This document shows, one piece after another, positions 1 to 12,146 of a stretch of 64,000 bases of DNA. The stretch lies in NCBI GenBank assembly GCA_020796225.1, contig CM036765.1, positions 6,420,805 through 6,484,804 of the forward strand. Direction: 5' to 3'. This stretch comes from Arion vulgaris (Eukaryota; Mollusca; Gastropoda; Stylommatophora; Arionidae). Numbering within the stretch: the first letter of the stretch is position 1; each line of letters begins with the position of its first letter. The translations under genes and the position numbers were made by a program. Under the pieces are notes generated by a model. The model did not search any database. It was not told where the DNA came from and saw only the letters and a program-made list of their open reading frames with translations.

Positions 1-59
1 ATAGGCACGTGATGGTAGTAAATGTGGTTCCATTCTCATTAAATGGCCGAACCACTTGA

Positions 60-1552
60 ATCTTTGCTTCTCGATGTACTGTATGCATGGTATAGTACCA
101 ACGATGCTTCTGATATTCTCGTTTCTCACTCTATCTCGCCTTGTAACGTTGACAGCTTTTCGTAGACATCTCATTTCACATGTTGTAATCTTTCTTTCTT
201 GTGTCTTAGTCAGGGCCATGTTTGGCACTGATAGCAGAAAGTTGGAATAAATATGCAGTTTATCAGTTGTCGTTTGACTGCCATGTTAATGCTTGGATGT
301 TTTAATAGTGGTGACAGTTGGTATGTCACTGCATTTGCCTTCTGGCATCTAGTCTCGATTTCTCTGTCCATCTTTCCATCTGCTGTGAATATACTCCCGA
401 GATATTTGAATTCTGGAGTCTGTTGTATTTTGACATTATTCACGTGTATATTTAGTTGACCTGTTGACCTGCTTATTGTCATGACTTCTGTTTTGGAGGT
501 GTTAATTTTCATGTCATATTTTTCGCATGTCGCTTGCAGGGCATTTATGTGTTGTTGAAGTTTGTGTTCGTTGTTGTAAATTATACTCTGATCATCTGCA
601 AAGAGTAGTTCGTTTATTAAATTGTAGTTGTTATCGAGGTTGCTATCTGTCTTGGTTTCTTGCGTTATCCTGTCTTGTAAATATTGAAAAGTATAGGCGA
701 AAGCACACATCCCTGCCTTACTCCTGATGATAATTCAAATTCGTCTGTCAGGCCGTCGCTTGTTCGTACTACGCTTGAGCATTTTGGTATAGCGCTCTAA
801 TATTGTCTAATAGTTGGCCCTGAATTCCATATTCACTTAGTATGGTCCATAGTTTGTTTCTGTTTATTCTATCAAAGGCGTTTTCTTGGTCTATGAATGC
901 TAAGTTGAGCTGTTTGTCATATTCTATGGTGTTTTCTCTGAGTTGCCTTAGTGTGAACAGGGCATCAGTGCAACTCTTTTCCTTTCTGAACCCAAATTGA
1001 GCGATGTTCAGCTGTGGTTCTATTATAGGTTTGATTCTAGATTCCAAAATTTTAGCATATAATTTCCCAACATGACTTAATAATGATATGCCTCTGTATG
1101 TATTGCATTCTCTTTTGTTGCCCTTTTTTCCATATTGGTATTATGATGGCTTTCTGCCAATCTTTGGGGACTTCTCTTTCTGTCCAGGCTGACTTGAAGA
1201 TTCTATGAATCCATTGTATTCCTGTTTCTCCGCATGCCTTGATTGCTTCATTGGTTATACCGTCTATGCCTGCTGTCTTGTGACGTGGACTCTTCTTCAC
1301 AACTTCTTCTATTTCTTGGATGAGTATATTTGGTTCTTCTATACTTGTGTTATTTTTAAATCTATTCGCAGTTGGTGTTGGTGGTTGGTTAAGTAGTTCT
1401 TGGAAGTATTCTTTCCATCTGTTCTTCCTTCCGTTTGTATTAAATATCGGTGTACCGTTTTTATCATTAATAATGTCAGTGGGTTGAAACTTTCGTCTCT
1501 TATCCTCATGGAATTGACACTTTTGAAAAAATTTCGTGGTTCTTCTTTGCAT
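60..1552 (-). pseudogene. LINE-1 reverse transcriptase domain and C-terminal tail
   Basis: On the minus strand the palm blocks appear in order: AGIDGITNEAIKACG, then FGFRKEKSCTDALFTLR, AFIDQENAFDRINRNKLW, SGVRQGCVLSPILFNIY, LLFADDQSIIY (catalytic FADD at 591-602) and FKYLGSIFTADGKM. Frame changes occur near 1050 and near 710-770. FADD replaces the commoner YADD, as in many LINEs. The connection region and the WFGHLMRM tail follow near the left edge of the window. Confidence 0.9.
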
Positions 1553-1911
1553 AGTAATGACAGTTGTTCTCGTATTTTCCCACGATTCTGTCTTTGATTT
1601 TTGATTACTTGTTTACTTTGTCTTCTCGCTGTTCTGTATGCTGTGTAATCCTCTTGGCTTTTGGATTTTATCCATGTTTTGAAACATTTCTTCTTGGCTT
1701 TTATTGATTCCTTGACCTCGTTGTTCCACCATGCAGTTTTTTTGTTTGAATTTCTGTCTTAACTGTTTTTTGCCACATAGTATGTTTAATGTTTTCATCA
1801 TTGCTGTTTTAAATGTTTCCCATTCTTGATGTACATTGCTTATACTTGATGGTAGCGCTGTAAAAATATTTGTCATCTTGTTGTTCATATCGTTTTGTAT
1901 GTCCTCTTCCT

Positions 1912-2640
1912 CTAATTTTTCAAGTTGGTGACGAAAATTGGATTTCTCTTTCTCTGTTTAGTTTCTTTTGCCTTGAATTGTGTTAGTATGACTGGTCTGT
2001 GATCTGTGTCTATATCTATATTCGGTATGGTTCTTGCATCTATTATATTCCTTTTTTGTCTTTGTCTAACAAGTATATAGTCGATTTGAGATGACTGTTC
2101 TATGTTGTTCCACTTATACCATGTTTGTGTATGGCTTTTTCGGTGCTGGAATAGTGTGTTTGTTATGATCAGGTCGTGTTCGTAGCATAGGTTGATCATT
2201 TCTTCTCCGTTGTTGTTTCGTTCTGCTTCGGTGTCGCTGAAATTTCCTAGGCATGTCTCGTGTCGTCTTTTGCTTCCAACTCTTCCGTTGAAGTCTCCCA
2301 TTATAATTAGCTCATCTTTATCGTTTGTTTTATTAATTGTGTCTGACAGTTGGTCGAAGAATTCACGTCGTTGTTGTTCATTGCAGCTATCGTTGCACGG
2401 GACGTAGACTTGTATAATCGTTGTTGTTTTGTTTTGTTCTATGAATTGAATACGTAATATTCTTTCCGATATATATTCTACTTCATTGATAGACTTTGCT
2501 TTCTCCGGATGTATGATGAAACCAACACCGTGTTTCGCCTTTTCTTTTATGTCGATCCCGCTCCATATTATTGCATATTTATCGTAGGTTTCTTTGATGT
2601 TATGTCCTTTTCCTTCTAGTGTCAGCTATTCCTAATATTT
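1912..2640 (-). pseudogene. LINE-1 endonuclease domain (EEP family)
   Basis: The minus-strand translation shows MGDFNGRVG, SQIDYILVRQRQ and DTDHRPVIL. These are the metal-binding and catalytic blocks (GDFN, DY, DHR) of the exonuclease-endonuclease-phosphatase fold that nicks target DNA for target-primed reverse transcription. The N-terminal part upstream (IIWSGIDIKEKAKHGVGF, then RTEILGIADT in another frame) is also recognisable, so one frameshift lies near 2625. The domain is inactive as it stands because the frame is broken. Confidence 0.88.
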
Positions 2641-2889
2641 CTGTACGAGTCTTAATCATGAATTTTACTATGTCTGCTTCTTTGTCTCCTAGTACTAACT
2701 TGTTAACACTTTAGCGACTGTCATTTGCATTTCTGCGGTGCAGGTTGCTTTTTGTGGCGGTACGGCTGTTTTCATTCTGAAATTAGTTCACACAGGAGAG
2801 AGTTGTTAGCATTTCGTGTGATTTTCGTTGGCACAGGAACGGAGCAATTATGGGGTGATCCGTTTCACTGAAGTTGGAACCGTATGAAC

Positions 2890-3020
2890 TACGCAGAAAT
2901 TGGATGTACTGGCCTAATTGTAGAAGCATGACTGGCACAACACACACTCTGTGGCTCAGATCACATAAAAATCACAAAGAGTGGTTAACAAGGGGTCGAT
3001 ATGGAGCGTTCGAAGAAGTT
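2890..3020 (+). repeat. SINE-E, 3' half
   Basis: The stretch matches the 3' half of the commonest short repeat of the window, including TGGCACAACACACACTC and CACAAAGAGTGGTTAACAAG and ending near TATGGAGCGTTCGAAGAAG. The conserved 5' core is missing. The preceding 2735-2890 holds only weakly repetitive sequence that begins TTAACACTTTAGCGACTG, similar to the TTAA-element end at 54824, but no partner end was found. Confidence 0.75.
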
Positions 3021-3339
3021 TAATGGGGCCATTGTTGTATCTGACTCGCAGACGTTGCTTCAAAAAGTCCAAAATAGTAAATGGGAGTATGAGTGGGTGT
3101 CGTCTATTGAAGTTTCCAATCATCAGAGGCTTACTTAGATCTACTGCCCTGGACATACAAGTGTTCGGAGCAATGAAAAAACGGCATGCTTACATTAACA
3201 GCATCGATTGTATGGGAGTTGGGGATGGGTAAGGGAGATTTTCTTCGGTCTCTTCACGACTGCCTGTTTGACGAGGACAATAAAATTGATACTGAATCTG
3301 TCTAGTTTAAGCAGTTTAGAACTACATGTTGTACAAATA

Positions 3340-3505
3340 TAACTTAATGCCAGTGGGGCAGGGGTGTGTGTGCTTAACCATCGAGCCACGGGAATCCTCA
3401 GTACGCATACTCTTTGACATTGTTTTGGAAGGGCTGAGCACGTATGGGTCTGCCTGGAATGCTATGACGTCGGTTCAGTAACCAAATATACAAACTTCCA
3501 TCCTT
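3340..3505 (-). repeat. SINE-C, tRNA-derived
   Basis: On the minus strand the element reads TGGCTCGATGGTTAAGCAC, which resembles a pol III A box. A body with the diagnostic AGTTCAGTAACCAATA-like stretch (+ strand) follows. Other copies are at 33130, 35340, 49745 and 56200. This copy is diverged. Confidence 0.65.
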
Positions 3506-3559
3506 GCACTTGGTCATTTGTCGCTGGGAAGGTCTAGTTTGAAAAAAATCAGTTTTATT

Positions 3560-3930
3560 GTTGTGCCAGGGCATGCAGTTGTGAGGGGAAATGAACGCGC
3601 CGATAGGCTTGCATGTATGGTTGCTGTAAAAGTGAACGAGCAATGGACCAGGCTGATGTTATAAATTCCATAATGGAGAGAGGACGGGTAAATGATTCAA
3701 TTAATAATGGTGAGCCTACAACCCTAACCAGACTGCAAGAATACCAAGCCAAATATGGTGTAGCTAGACAAGAACACTGCTACTGGTAGCCAAAGAAGAA
3801 TAATAAACCAACAAAGAACCGGTGTCGTTAGTCGCCACACACTGAGAGACATACTGAGGAGGAGATCAGGCACTTAATAAACTTATTGGTTCGATGTGAA
3901 GTGCAAGTGATGATGATCCGACGACTAAAC
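3560..3930 (+). mobile_element. LINE-RNH tail (end of RNase H domain)
   Basis: The + strand reads [16 protein letters not shown], the last catalytic region of LINE RNase H domains. A C-terminal tail follows with ENLINNGEST-like and RRIINQQRTGVVSRHTLRD stretches broken by stops. It is a 5'-truncated fragment. Confidence 0.75.
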
Positions 3931-3934
3931 TAAA

Positions 3935-4990
3935 CTTGGTAATTTATGAAGATGTGATTTGCGGAAACCTACAAATCTGATCTGGTCAGAACAGATCAGA
4001 TCAGATATGGTGAAGAAGAGATATTTGAGACATTTCTGCCGCGACCTACGTTATAGAGTCTCGGTCGTGTTCTGCACACGAAAGTTCCACAGAAAAGGGG
4101 ACACTATCAACGTATTGAAATCCCATTTCCGGCACGCTAACGTTCAGATTCTAAGTTCTTAACTTAAACAGTAGTTTACTGGAAATAAAGGATAATCATT
4201 CACTGTAAGTACTTGATAAATAAAGTTAAATTTTAAGTGTGTTGTGGTCTCACTATATTTGTTATTTTGCAGTGATTTGGAGAAGCATTTGTTATGTTAT
4301 GTGTTCTCATTTTACCCATCTGCTTGTCACCACCGACCGTGTTACTTACTTAGGCTCACTTAGGTGTAGTCTTTTGTCGTGTTGGCGTGTACAAACTCAA
4401 CTGAGACAGAGTACTGCGTACATTACCGTTCATTTTATTGAATATTGTTGAAGTTATTCTACTGTTATACCTGTCTGTACAATGTACATGTACTAAAATT
4501 TATTGTGAAAAATATGACATCTCATTCATATTATATGTTGTGTGACTGAATGACTATCATCATGCTTAGTCTTGCTGGGCAATAGTAATTATAGTAATAA
4601 TAAATTAGTAATAGATAGTAATTCATTCAGTAATTCACTAATTGTTCTCAATTCGATCGTGATGTCGATGTGCTCGAACTGAGCTCATTCCGTTACTTAA
4701 CTTACTTAACTTACTACCTAAACTAGAACTAGTGGTTATTGTGATTATTCTCGTTGTGTAATAGAAAATAACTATCAGCTCTTCGGTCAGATCAGGTCTC
4801 CAGTCACCTGAATAATATTTTAACATTGGTCGGACGGTGACTGAGTAAGTACTAAGTTCAAAGAAAATAAGATATGATTGTATTAATTTATATTATCAGT
4901 ATTAGTAATTTGCGATCCCACATACCAGATATCAAAATATACAAAAGTATTAATAGCGGCTCTGTAGGAGAGGACTTTACCTTGAAGTAA
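3935..4990. other. unassigned AT-rich intergenic sequence
   Basis: No gene, RNA or dispersed repeat shared with the rest of the window could be recognised here. A short run of imperfect GATCAGATCAGAT-type repeats is at 3978-4006 and low-complexity TAATAATAAATTAGTAATA sequence is at 4580-4640. The open frames are short and look random. Confidence 0.5.
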
Positions 4991-4994
4991 TGCC

Positions 4995-5390
4995 TTTTCC
5001 AGGTCGTCTTGGATCCATGCCTGCCTACACTGACGTATCTGCAACAGATGCAATTAAGAATGAATGGAGGGGCTGGTATCTATATTACATATTCCAACAA
5101 CCATACAGAGATAAGGTACATGCCGACTGGTAAATTTTGTTCAAACTACACCCCAGAGGCTCAAGCACTACTACAGCCACAGGCCGCAACCATGATCAAT
5201 AGTTCTAACTCTGACTGCCAACAAGTGGTATTTTTCACAGAAGCTCTATCCGTTTTGCAAGCCTTACAGAGTAAACATCCCTGAGAAAAGAGATCAGAAA
5301 GATTTCTGCCAACAAAAGAGTTACACTCCGATGGGTACCATCACACAGTTGCTCACTAATCCTGGCACACCCCCTCATGCGCCTTTGACC
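4995..5390 (+). mobile_element. LINE-RNH fragment: N-terminal half of RNase H domain
   Basis: The frame at 5009-5284 reads GGAGIYITYSNNHTEIRY, then SNYTPEAQALLQ and VVFFTEALSVLQAL. These match the first beta strands and the E- and D-containing helices of LINE-encoded RNase H. The upstream YTDVSATDAIKN stretch is the degraded DGS strand. It continues out of frame to ISANKRVTLRWVPSHCS. It is a truncated retrotransposon relic, not a host gene. Confidence 0.8.
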
Positions 5391-5394
5391 CTGT

Positions 5395-5625
5395 AATTTA
5401 GTTTTAAAACTATAACTTGCGATTCCATATTTTATTTACACTTTTAAAAGCTAATGTTGCTTTGACAATTCGTAGCATAATATATTTTTTGTGGTAGTAT
5501 TTAAAACTGCTGTTACTGCCTGTAGTGCCACTTTTTAGGGTGTGTGGACGAGAACCTGAGGAATTTAATGGCCGCATGGCTAGTGCAGTCGCTACGAAGC
5601 TGTTCAGGTTATGATTTTTCATTTA
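5395..5625 (-). repeat. LINE-6 fragment and a short dispersed repeat
   Basis: At 5395-5500 the minus strand reads RIVKATLAFKSVNKIWN, matching the LINE-6 copy at 51270 ([17 protein letters not shown]). At 5505-5620 the + strand shares CTGTTACTGCCTGTAGT and a GAGGAATTTAATG-containing block with 35885-35990. This places old repeats directly before the first NOL9 exon. Confidence 0.65.
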
Positions 5626-5684
5626 GGATTATCATTCATTTGTTAGTATTGAAAATATAATTGCAACTCTTTTTTTTTTCACAG

Positions 5685-6790
5685 CTGCTCTGTAAATCTT
5701 CTACATTGATCTGTTATTTGAAGTATGCGACAGTATGTCTTACTCAAAGCGATCTCGTATATCAGCATACCAAGTGTATTCTTCTCATCAGAGTCATTCT
5801 AAGTCCAGTCGGCACAGTCAGTCTTACAATTCTGATAGCTCACACGATAACCACAGTGACAAATACATACAGCATACTGCAGGGTTTAAAAGGGATAAAA
5901 GTTCTGTTAGCATCAGTTCACGGGGATTGCATCGACATAAGGGTAAAGTGTATGATTCTGATGAAGAGGTCTTGAAAGGATATACCCCCAAATGTCTCCT
6001 AGAGTCTGCACTGTCCAAAGATCGTTCATCTGATAAACACAAAATGCTAGAACATTCCTCACGAAAAGAAAGCATTCGTGAGAGACACATGGAAGATTAT
6101 AAGAAGCCTTCAACCAGGTCACTTATGGATATTGATTTCAGTATTGGTCACGGCAGCGTTTCTGGAAAGAATCTTTCTAAATGGAAAGACATATCTTCTC
6201 ACCGTGGCTACTCTTCTGGGGAAGAATCGCATAACCATTTAGATGGGCGTGGTGACTGGAAAAGTGGGCGGAGATACAGTAAGTATTCTGATTCTGAAGA
6301 AGATGGTGATGTCTGGCATAGTGCTAGCAAAAGTAGACGCAGTTGGAAGAATTCATCGCTCTGCCCAGCACTCTGGTCACACTTCCCGACCCTCAGCACT
6401 TATAGTTGAGATGACAGAAGGATCAAATAATAGTGTCCAAAGAAGATTGTCTGGAGATAATTCTTCAAAACCTAAACCGTTACTTGAAACATATATCCCA
6501 CCCCCAGTAAAGAAACCGATTAGCTTGCTGGATCTTGCGAATTCTAACGACAGAAATGTTTCAAGATTCAAAAGAAAATCTGGTCATAGATCAATTCAAT
6601 CAAGTTCAGATAGGAAGACATTGACTCACACAACCACAAATTCAGACAAGAAACCAGATCAAGATTCATCAGCTTCCTCCAGAAAGCGCACAGCTCCAGA
6701 AGTTAATCAAGAACAGTTGGTGAAGAAGCCAAAGATTGTTAAACCAAAAAGTGACGCCAAAGACAAAGTAGCAGTGGTTGATGCTGGCAA
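5685..6790 (+). CDS. NOL9: NOL9 exon 1 (first coding exon), Ser-rich basic N-terminal extension
   Basis: The acceptor TTTTTTTTCACAG ends at 5684, so an untranslated exon probably lies upstream. The start ATG at 5735 is the first in the exon and opens MSYSKRSRISAYQ. The first about 200 residues are rich in Ser, His, Lys and Arg with acidic clusters (SDSEEDGDVW). After a one-base frame change near 6344-6350 the frame continues as IHRSAQHSGHTSRPS and ends with the nuclear-localisation-like RKRTAPE...VKKPKIVKPK. There is no stop between the two frames at the break, and deleting one A in TTGGAAGAATTC would join them. No intron with usable length fits. The exon ends at donor CAA/GTAAGT in phase 2. 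Its assignment to NOL9 rests on splice-phase continuity and the NLS, because this region is poorly conserved. Confidence 0.75.
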
Positions 6791-9700
6791 GTAAGTATCA
6801 TCCCAAGTTTGTAGTTTAATAAGCAAAACAAGTAATCACAAAGTACTGTAGTTTTACAAATTACAAAAACAATGACAAAATACAGCAACTTTCGACCAAC
6901 AAGGCCAATCAAATAGTTTTACTGCAGTCTCATCTATATTGTGATTAGTTTAATTAGTAGTTATTTACACCTCGTTTCATTTCACTATCTCCATGTGTTG
7001 CCGGAGTCCATAGGGAGCAAAGAATAGTAACACTGCGACCTGCAAGGCATGTTGTAAGAGGCGACTGGTGTAGGAGCTACCTAGTAAATAAAAGCGTAAC
7101 AGAAATCGGACTTGCTGGCCTACTTGTAGGCGTATAACTGGCACAATCGCTCTTAGAACTCAGGTCACATACAAATCACAAAGAGTGGTTAACAAGTGAT
7201 CGATATGGAGCGCTTGAAGAAGAAAATTTCATGATCCATTTCTTGTTTTCATGTATTCTTCGAACGCTCCATATCGACCACTTGTTAACCACTCTGTGTG
7301 ATTTATATGTGATATGAGCCTAATAGTGATCGTACATTGTGCTAGTTATGCGCCTACAAGTAGGCCAGCACATCCGATTTTTGCAACACTTCTAATTTAC
7401 AAGGGTAGCTTCCTATGTCCTACATCAGCCGCCTCTACAACATGCCTTGTAGGTCGCAGTGGTACTATTCTTTGCTCCCCGTGCCGACACCAGACGGGCA
7501 AATGGGTCAATCAAACCTACTCTTATCAAATTTCAATTGTCAGTTGTTTTTTTACTTGCACAACTTGAACTCAGGACATTCTTTTTATCACCAGTCTTTG
7601 ATAGATCTAAGAATTTGAGCTGACCTAAATGGAGAAGAGGAATCTCTGAAAAATATACATATCATTCCACATGGGGAATAAACCTGAGTACCTTTGCTGT
7701 GAGAGGCAAGCACCTTACCTCCACACCCCAACTTTGACTTAGGTTGTTAGCCCTAACCCATAAGTGCCAAGATTCTGAGTGTCAACACATCCCAAAATAG
7801 ATGTTTGGCGAGCTTGAAAGAGGGCAGAGGATCGTTTGATGGAGATAAAATATGATCTTGAAGTGTCTCTAGTGTTTCAATATAGACCCCCACATCCTGG
7901 GAATCTCTTGCGCACGATACCAAATGTGACGCTGTAACAACACAGGAGAAATTCACATAGCTGAGGGTCATCGTACTGTTGAAGCGCAGATGAAACAAAC
8001 TGCGTGAAAAGAAATACACACAACACCCATGTGTCTGACCGTGATCATGTATGTTCTACCTGTGGTAGGGGATTATGTTCCAGAATTGGACTCTATAGAC
8101 ACATCTGCACACACCAGAGAGGCGCAACGACACACATCTCAGGCTGTTATCATCGCTTCCGAATGGCTGTCTTATCATTAACTCAACAGATGATAATCTG
8201 AGGAAATATTGTCCAATAGAACCAGACAAATTGTGCAGCTGCGATACTGATACAATGTTAAGAATATATTACATTACCCAACTTTATGATACTAGATCTA
8301 CTGTAGAGTTATACTGTAGCATGATGTACTTGGGTATTATGATGACCCTCTTGAAATTACTTTGTAATCTTATATCTTCAGAATATCAGTATGCAAGACC
8401 AGTGGAAGCACATTTCTAGTGATACCATCTCCTCTGACTACACTGCATCTGCATGGCCGAGGCAAGATCACTGTACTAATGGGAAGTATAAGCATAATGG
8501 GATGTAAACTGCGAGTTGGTTCCACTTATGATGTATACTCACCAGCATCAGGTAGTCTTCTAGCCATGCAGGCTAATGATACTACAAAATTCAAAGCTGC
8601 TGATGTGAAAGAGGAGCTGTCAAAGTTCAACATACAAGAAAATGATAAAGATGTAAGTCTCATTATTTATTGTTAACAATTTGCAGAAGTTAACATAGGG
8701 CCGCCCAAGTGGTTACGAGGGCCCACATTTGGGGTGTAAAGAATAGAACCACTGTTACCTGCCACGCATGTCGTAAAAGGCAACTAAGGAGGTTTGGCTG
8801 AAATCGGATGCATGTTTCCTAAACATGTAGAAGTCTATGCGTTTAGGGGCCTACCAAGCCAATGTACAACATATAAACGTTCTTGGCAAAGATCAAACAT
8901 ATCACAAAGAGTGATTAAAATTGGTCGTAAAGAAGAACGCGAAGAAGAAGAGGAGAACTTAGGGTAATTTTAAACACTATTTTTTTTTACCGACCCTGTG
9001 GTGACATCAGTATCAGACCTGGACACTGACAACAAATGAGAAAATAAGAATCCAAACAACAGATGAAATGTTTACTGCAAATTCTAAATGTAACAAGAAG
9101 AGTTAAAACCAGTAGTAACAAGATCAGAAGAAAAGTGGGATCATTGCAGCTGCTACAATATATTAAAAAACAACATGTAAAATGGTTCGGACACACACCA
9201 AAGTTACCACTGGACAGTCTTCCACGAAGAGCACTAGCACTCAGATGCAACAGACCCAGAGGACGGCCACGTAAACAATGGATTGTTGGAATATCAGAGA
9301 CACTAAATTCCACCTTGTATAAAGCACATAGAGAGGGTCACTCCATGTGTCTCTTTTTTCAACCTGATTCCTGGGAGCAAACAAGGATAGAGAATAGATA
9401 GAACTTCAGAAGTATAATTCTTAATTACGTTGCAATTTGTAACAAATTTGGTCAAATCCTGATTGCTTGATAAAGTTGTTAGTCCATAAATATTTTTTGT
9501 TAACAATTTGCAAATGTTAACTCCAGAAATAGAATTATTAATTATGTTGCACTGTGTAACGTATGCGGGTGTCTAAGTGCCTTTGCCTTGCATTTCGAAA
9601 GTTGTGGGTTTCGAATCCAGACCACGCTGTTCGGTTTCCTACTTGTAGGCATCTAACTGGCACAACGTACAATTGCTCTTACGCTTAGATCACATACAAA

Positions 9701-12095
9701 TCACAAAGTGTGGTTTAACAAGTGTTTGTATGGAGTCTTCGAAGAAGAAGATATCTGAAGAAAACAGATAAAAGCTTAAGAGAATACAAAAGTGCATGGG
9801 CCATGTAGAACTCAGAAACTCCTCACATTGCTCCTCCCTACCATTGAATAAAAGTCGTGGCATATCCTTTACAGGACGTAGCCATCAACCACAGTAAACG
9901 ATTCGTTGATTTTCTAGACACCACTTATACGTTCAGTAGTTTGTCATTGCTTTCTGAATGGTGATGTATATTTTTTTACCTTGCGTAAAAATCCCACTGA
10001 AACGAATTTACTTCCTGCCGGGGAGTTTGAACCAGGTACGCTTGGTTTGTGATCGAGATCACTACCGCTTAAGCTACAGACACTCACTACCTAACATTAG
10101 ATATTGATAATACCATCATCATTATTGCATTTTGGTCTCTATTTCTACCGCCATTTCTATTCGGTGTGAATTATAACTTTTTTTTTCTTTCATCCAAGCT
10201 TGAAAATGTTGGAAACAACACGATTGCTGTCTTAATGGTGGACTATCTGGAGTCTGCTATGTGTGACTATGTCACAAGTTTTATCCCCTACACACAGTTA
10301 TTCACTGCAATGTCTTCTAGAGACCTTGATCCATCCATTCTAAAAGGCATCACACTGTTGAAGCTTGGTTTGAAGGTATCACCCATGAAAGAGATGGTTC
10401 CAGCATGTATGAACATCTCTCCAGATTATGAGAATGCTCTGATGAAATGGACCAAGCTACTGTCAGGAGACACAGGTGGTTTGTCATTTTTCTTGTTTCA
10501 CCTCCATCCAATTCACCACCATACGCTTATCCACCACCATACACTTATATCAACAAAATACAAACAAATATAGTACAATGTTGTTAAAATAATATACATG
10601 TAATAGCTTGTCTACTATACATTTTCCATGTCTCACTGGTGTACAGCGGGAAATTTTTGACAGTATGGCCCAGTAAACTTTCAGCTTTGTGGCTATGCTT
10701 ATCCCCTTCCACTCCCACACAGTAATATGCAGCCGTCCGAACGCAGCACTGGCTTTGGATATCATATTATTGACCTGAGTCTGTGTTTGTAGATCTGGAT
10801 AGGATGCTGCCAAGATAAACAAAGTTGTCCGCTGACAGGAGACGCTGGTGTTTAATATTGATAACTGGATTATAGTACTGCTCTCTGTGGGCAGGCTGAA
10901 ACATGACCTCAGTTTTCTTATCACATGCCATGGAGAACTTGTCCATGTAGTTTTTGCATTTCTTCCTCAGAGTTGATAGCGAGGGTGCAGTCATCAGCAA
11001 AAAACAGGTTTGATGTGGTTGATTCTTTTATCTTGGTGGAGATTTTAACCTCCTAAGATTGAATAGATTACCGTCTGTCCTGTATCTAATCTTTACCCTG
11101 TGTTCATCGCCTTGTCCCTGAGCATGGCAGCAAACATCATTTTGAAGAGTGCTGCTGGGGCCAGTACACAGTGTTATCTCTCTTGTGATGATAGGGCAGA
11201 TTATTTTACCTCTATTTATAAAGCCAGAACTAACAAGCCTATGGAAGGGAACTGACATAAGAACAAAACGCAAATGTTTAATAACCTGGGTTTTTTCATG
11301 GCAACATGGTTGTGAGACTTAGACCATTGGCAAAGTGACAGAGAAGACCGTTAATGCCTTTGAATGCAAATGTTACAGAAGAGTACTTAGAATATCATGG
11401 ACAAAGAAGAGAACAAATGCTTCTGTTGCGCAACAGCGAGTTGATATTAAAGAGAGTTGGCTATTAACTCCTTGTGGACCAAACACCACACTGTGTGGCT
11501 TTGGGTTGGACACCGTTTACCAGAGCCACACTAAAGGGCATTTTTATATTCTAAAAACATAGCTGTTGCCCTGGTCCACTAGGAGTTAAAGAACATAAAA
11601 ACACGGAGAATTAAATATTTCGGACACATTAAACGACGTGAGTGCCTGGGGAAGATGGCCTCTACCTCAGTTGCCTCTTACTACATGCCTTGTAGGTCAC
11701 AGTGTTATTATTCTTTGCTCCCCTTATGGGGCCCCGGCAACACATGGGCGGTTTTATTCAGATAAGACTATTAACTTGATCTTACCTACTTTGAGATCAG
11801 GGATTTCTCCATGTGGGGCAATCCACATCTCTGTAGCGAGAGGCAAGCACCTTACATCCGCTACAGAGATCAACACTAATATAAATGTCTGAGGCAAACT
11901 CACTGACCCAATAAAACAACACTAGACATAAAACTACATGGACCTCTGTGTGAACTACAAAAGACAGTGAAGTTTATACAAGAAACAACGTTGAATATAT
12001 AAGCAATATTTCAAGCGAACGTAAAGGAAGGATATAAATGTTAGTTGTAAGTTGCAGCCCTATGTATATAGCGGAAAAGAATAGGCAAGTGATAA

Positions 12096-12146
<51 letters not shown>

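Larger units (their letters stand above)
1..2735 (-). mobile_element. LINE-1 copy: non-LTR retrotransposon with endonuclease and reverse transcriptase
   Basis: Reading the minus strand from about 2735 down gives an apurinic-type endonuclease, then reverse transcriptase, then a C-terminal tail containing KWFGHLMRM that runs off the left edge. Several frame breaks and stops interrupt it, so it is a dead copy. The same family recurs through the window (17555-18605, 38085-39025, 40690-41600, 58690-59110 and others). The domain order and tail resemble RTE/CR1-like invertebrate LINEs; the exact clade is not resolved by eye. Confidence 0.9.

Noticed and set aside
5824..6399. Minus-strand frames opposite NOL9 exon 1
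   Set aside because: They are antisense shadows of the Ser-rich coding exon.
8004..8201. Zinc-finger gene
   Set aside because: A single CSTCGR-RIGLYRH motif without start, splice signals or further fingers matches the usual C-terminus of LINE proteins.
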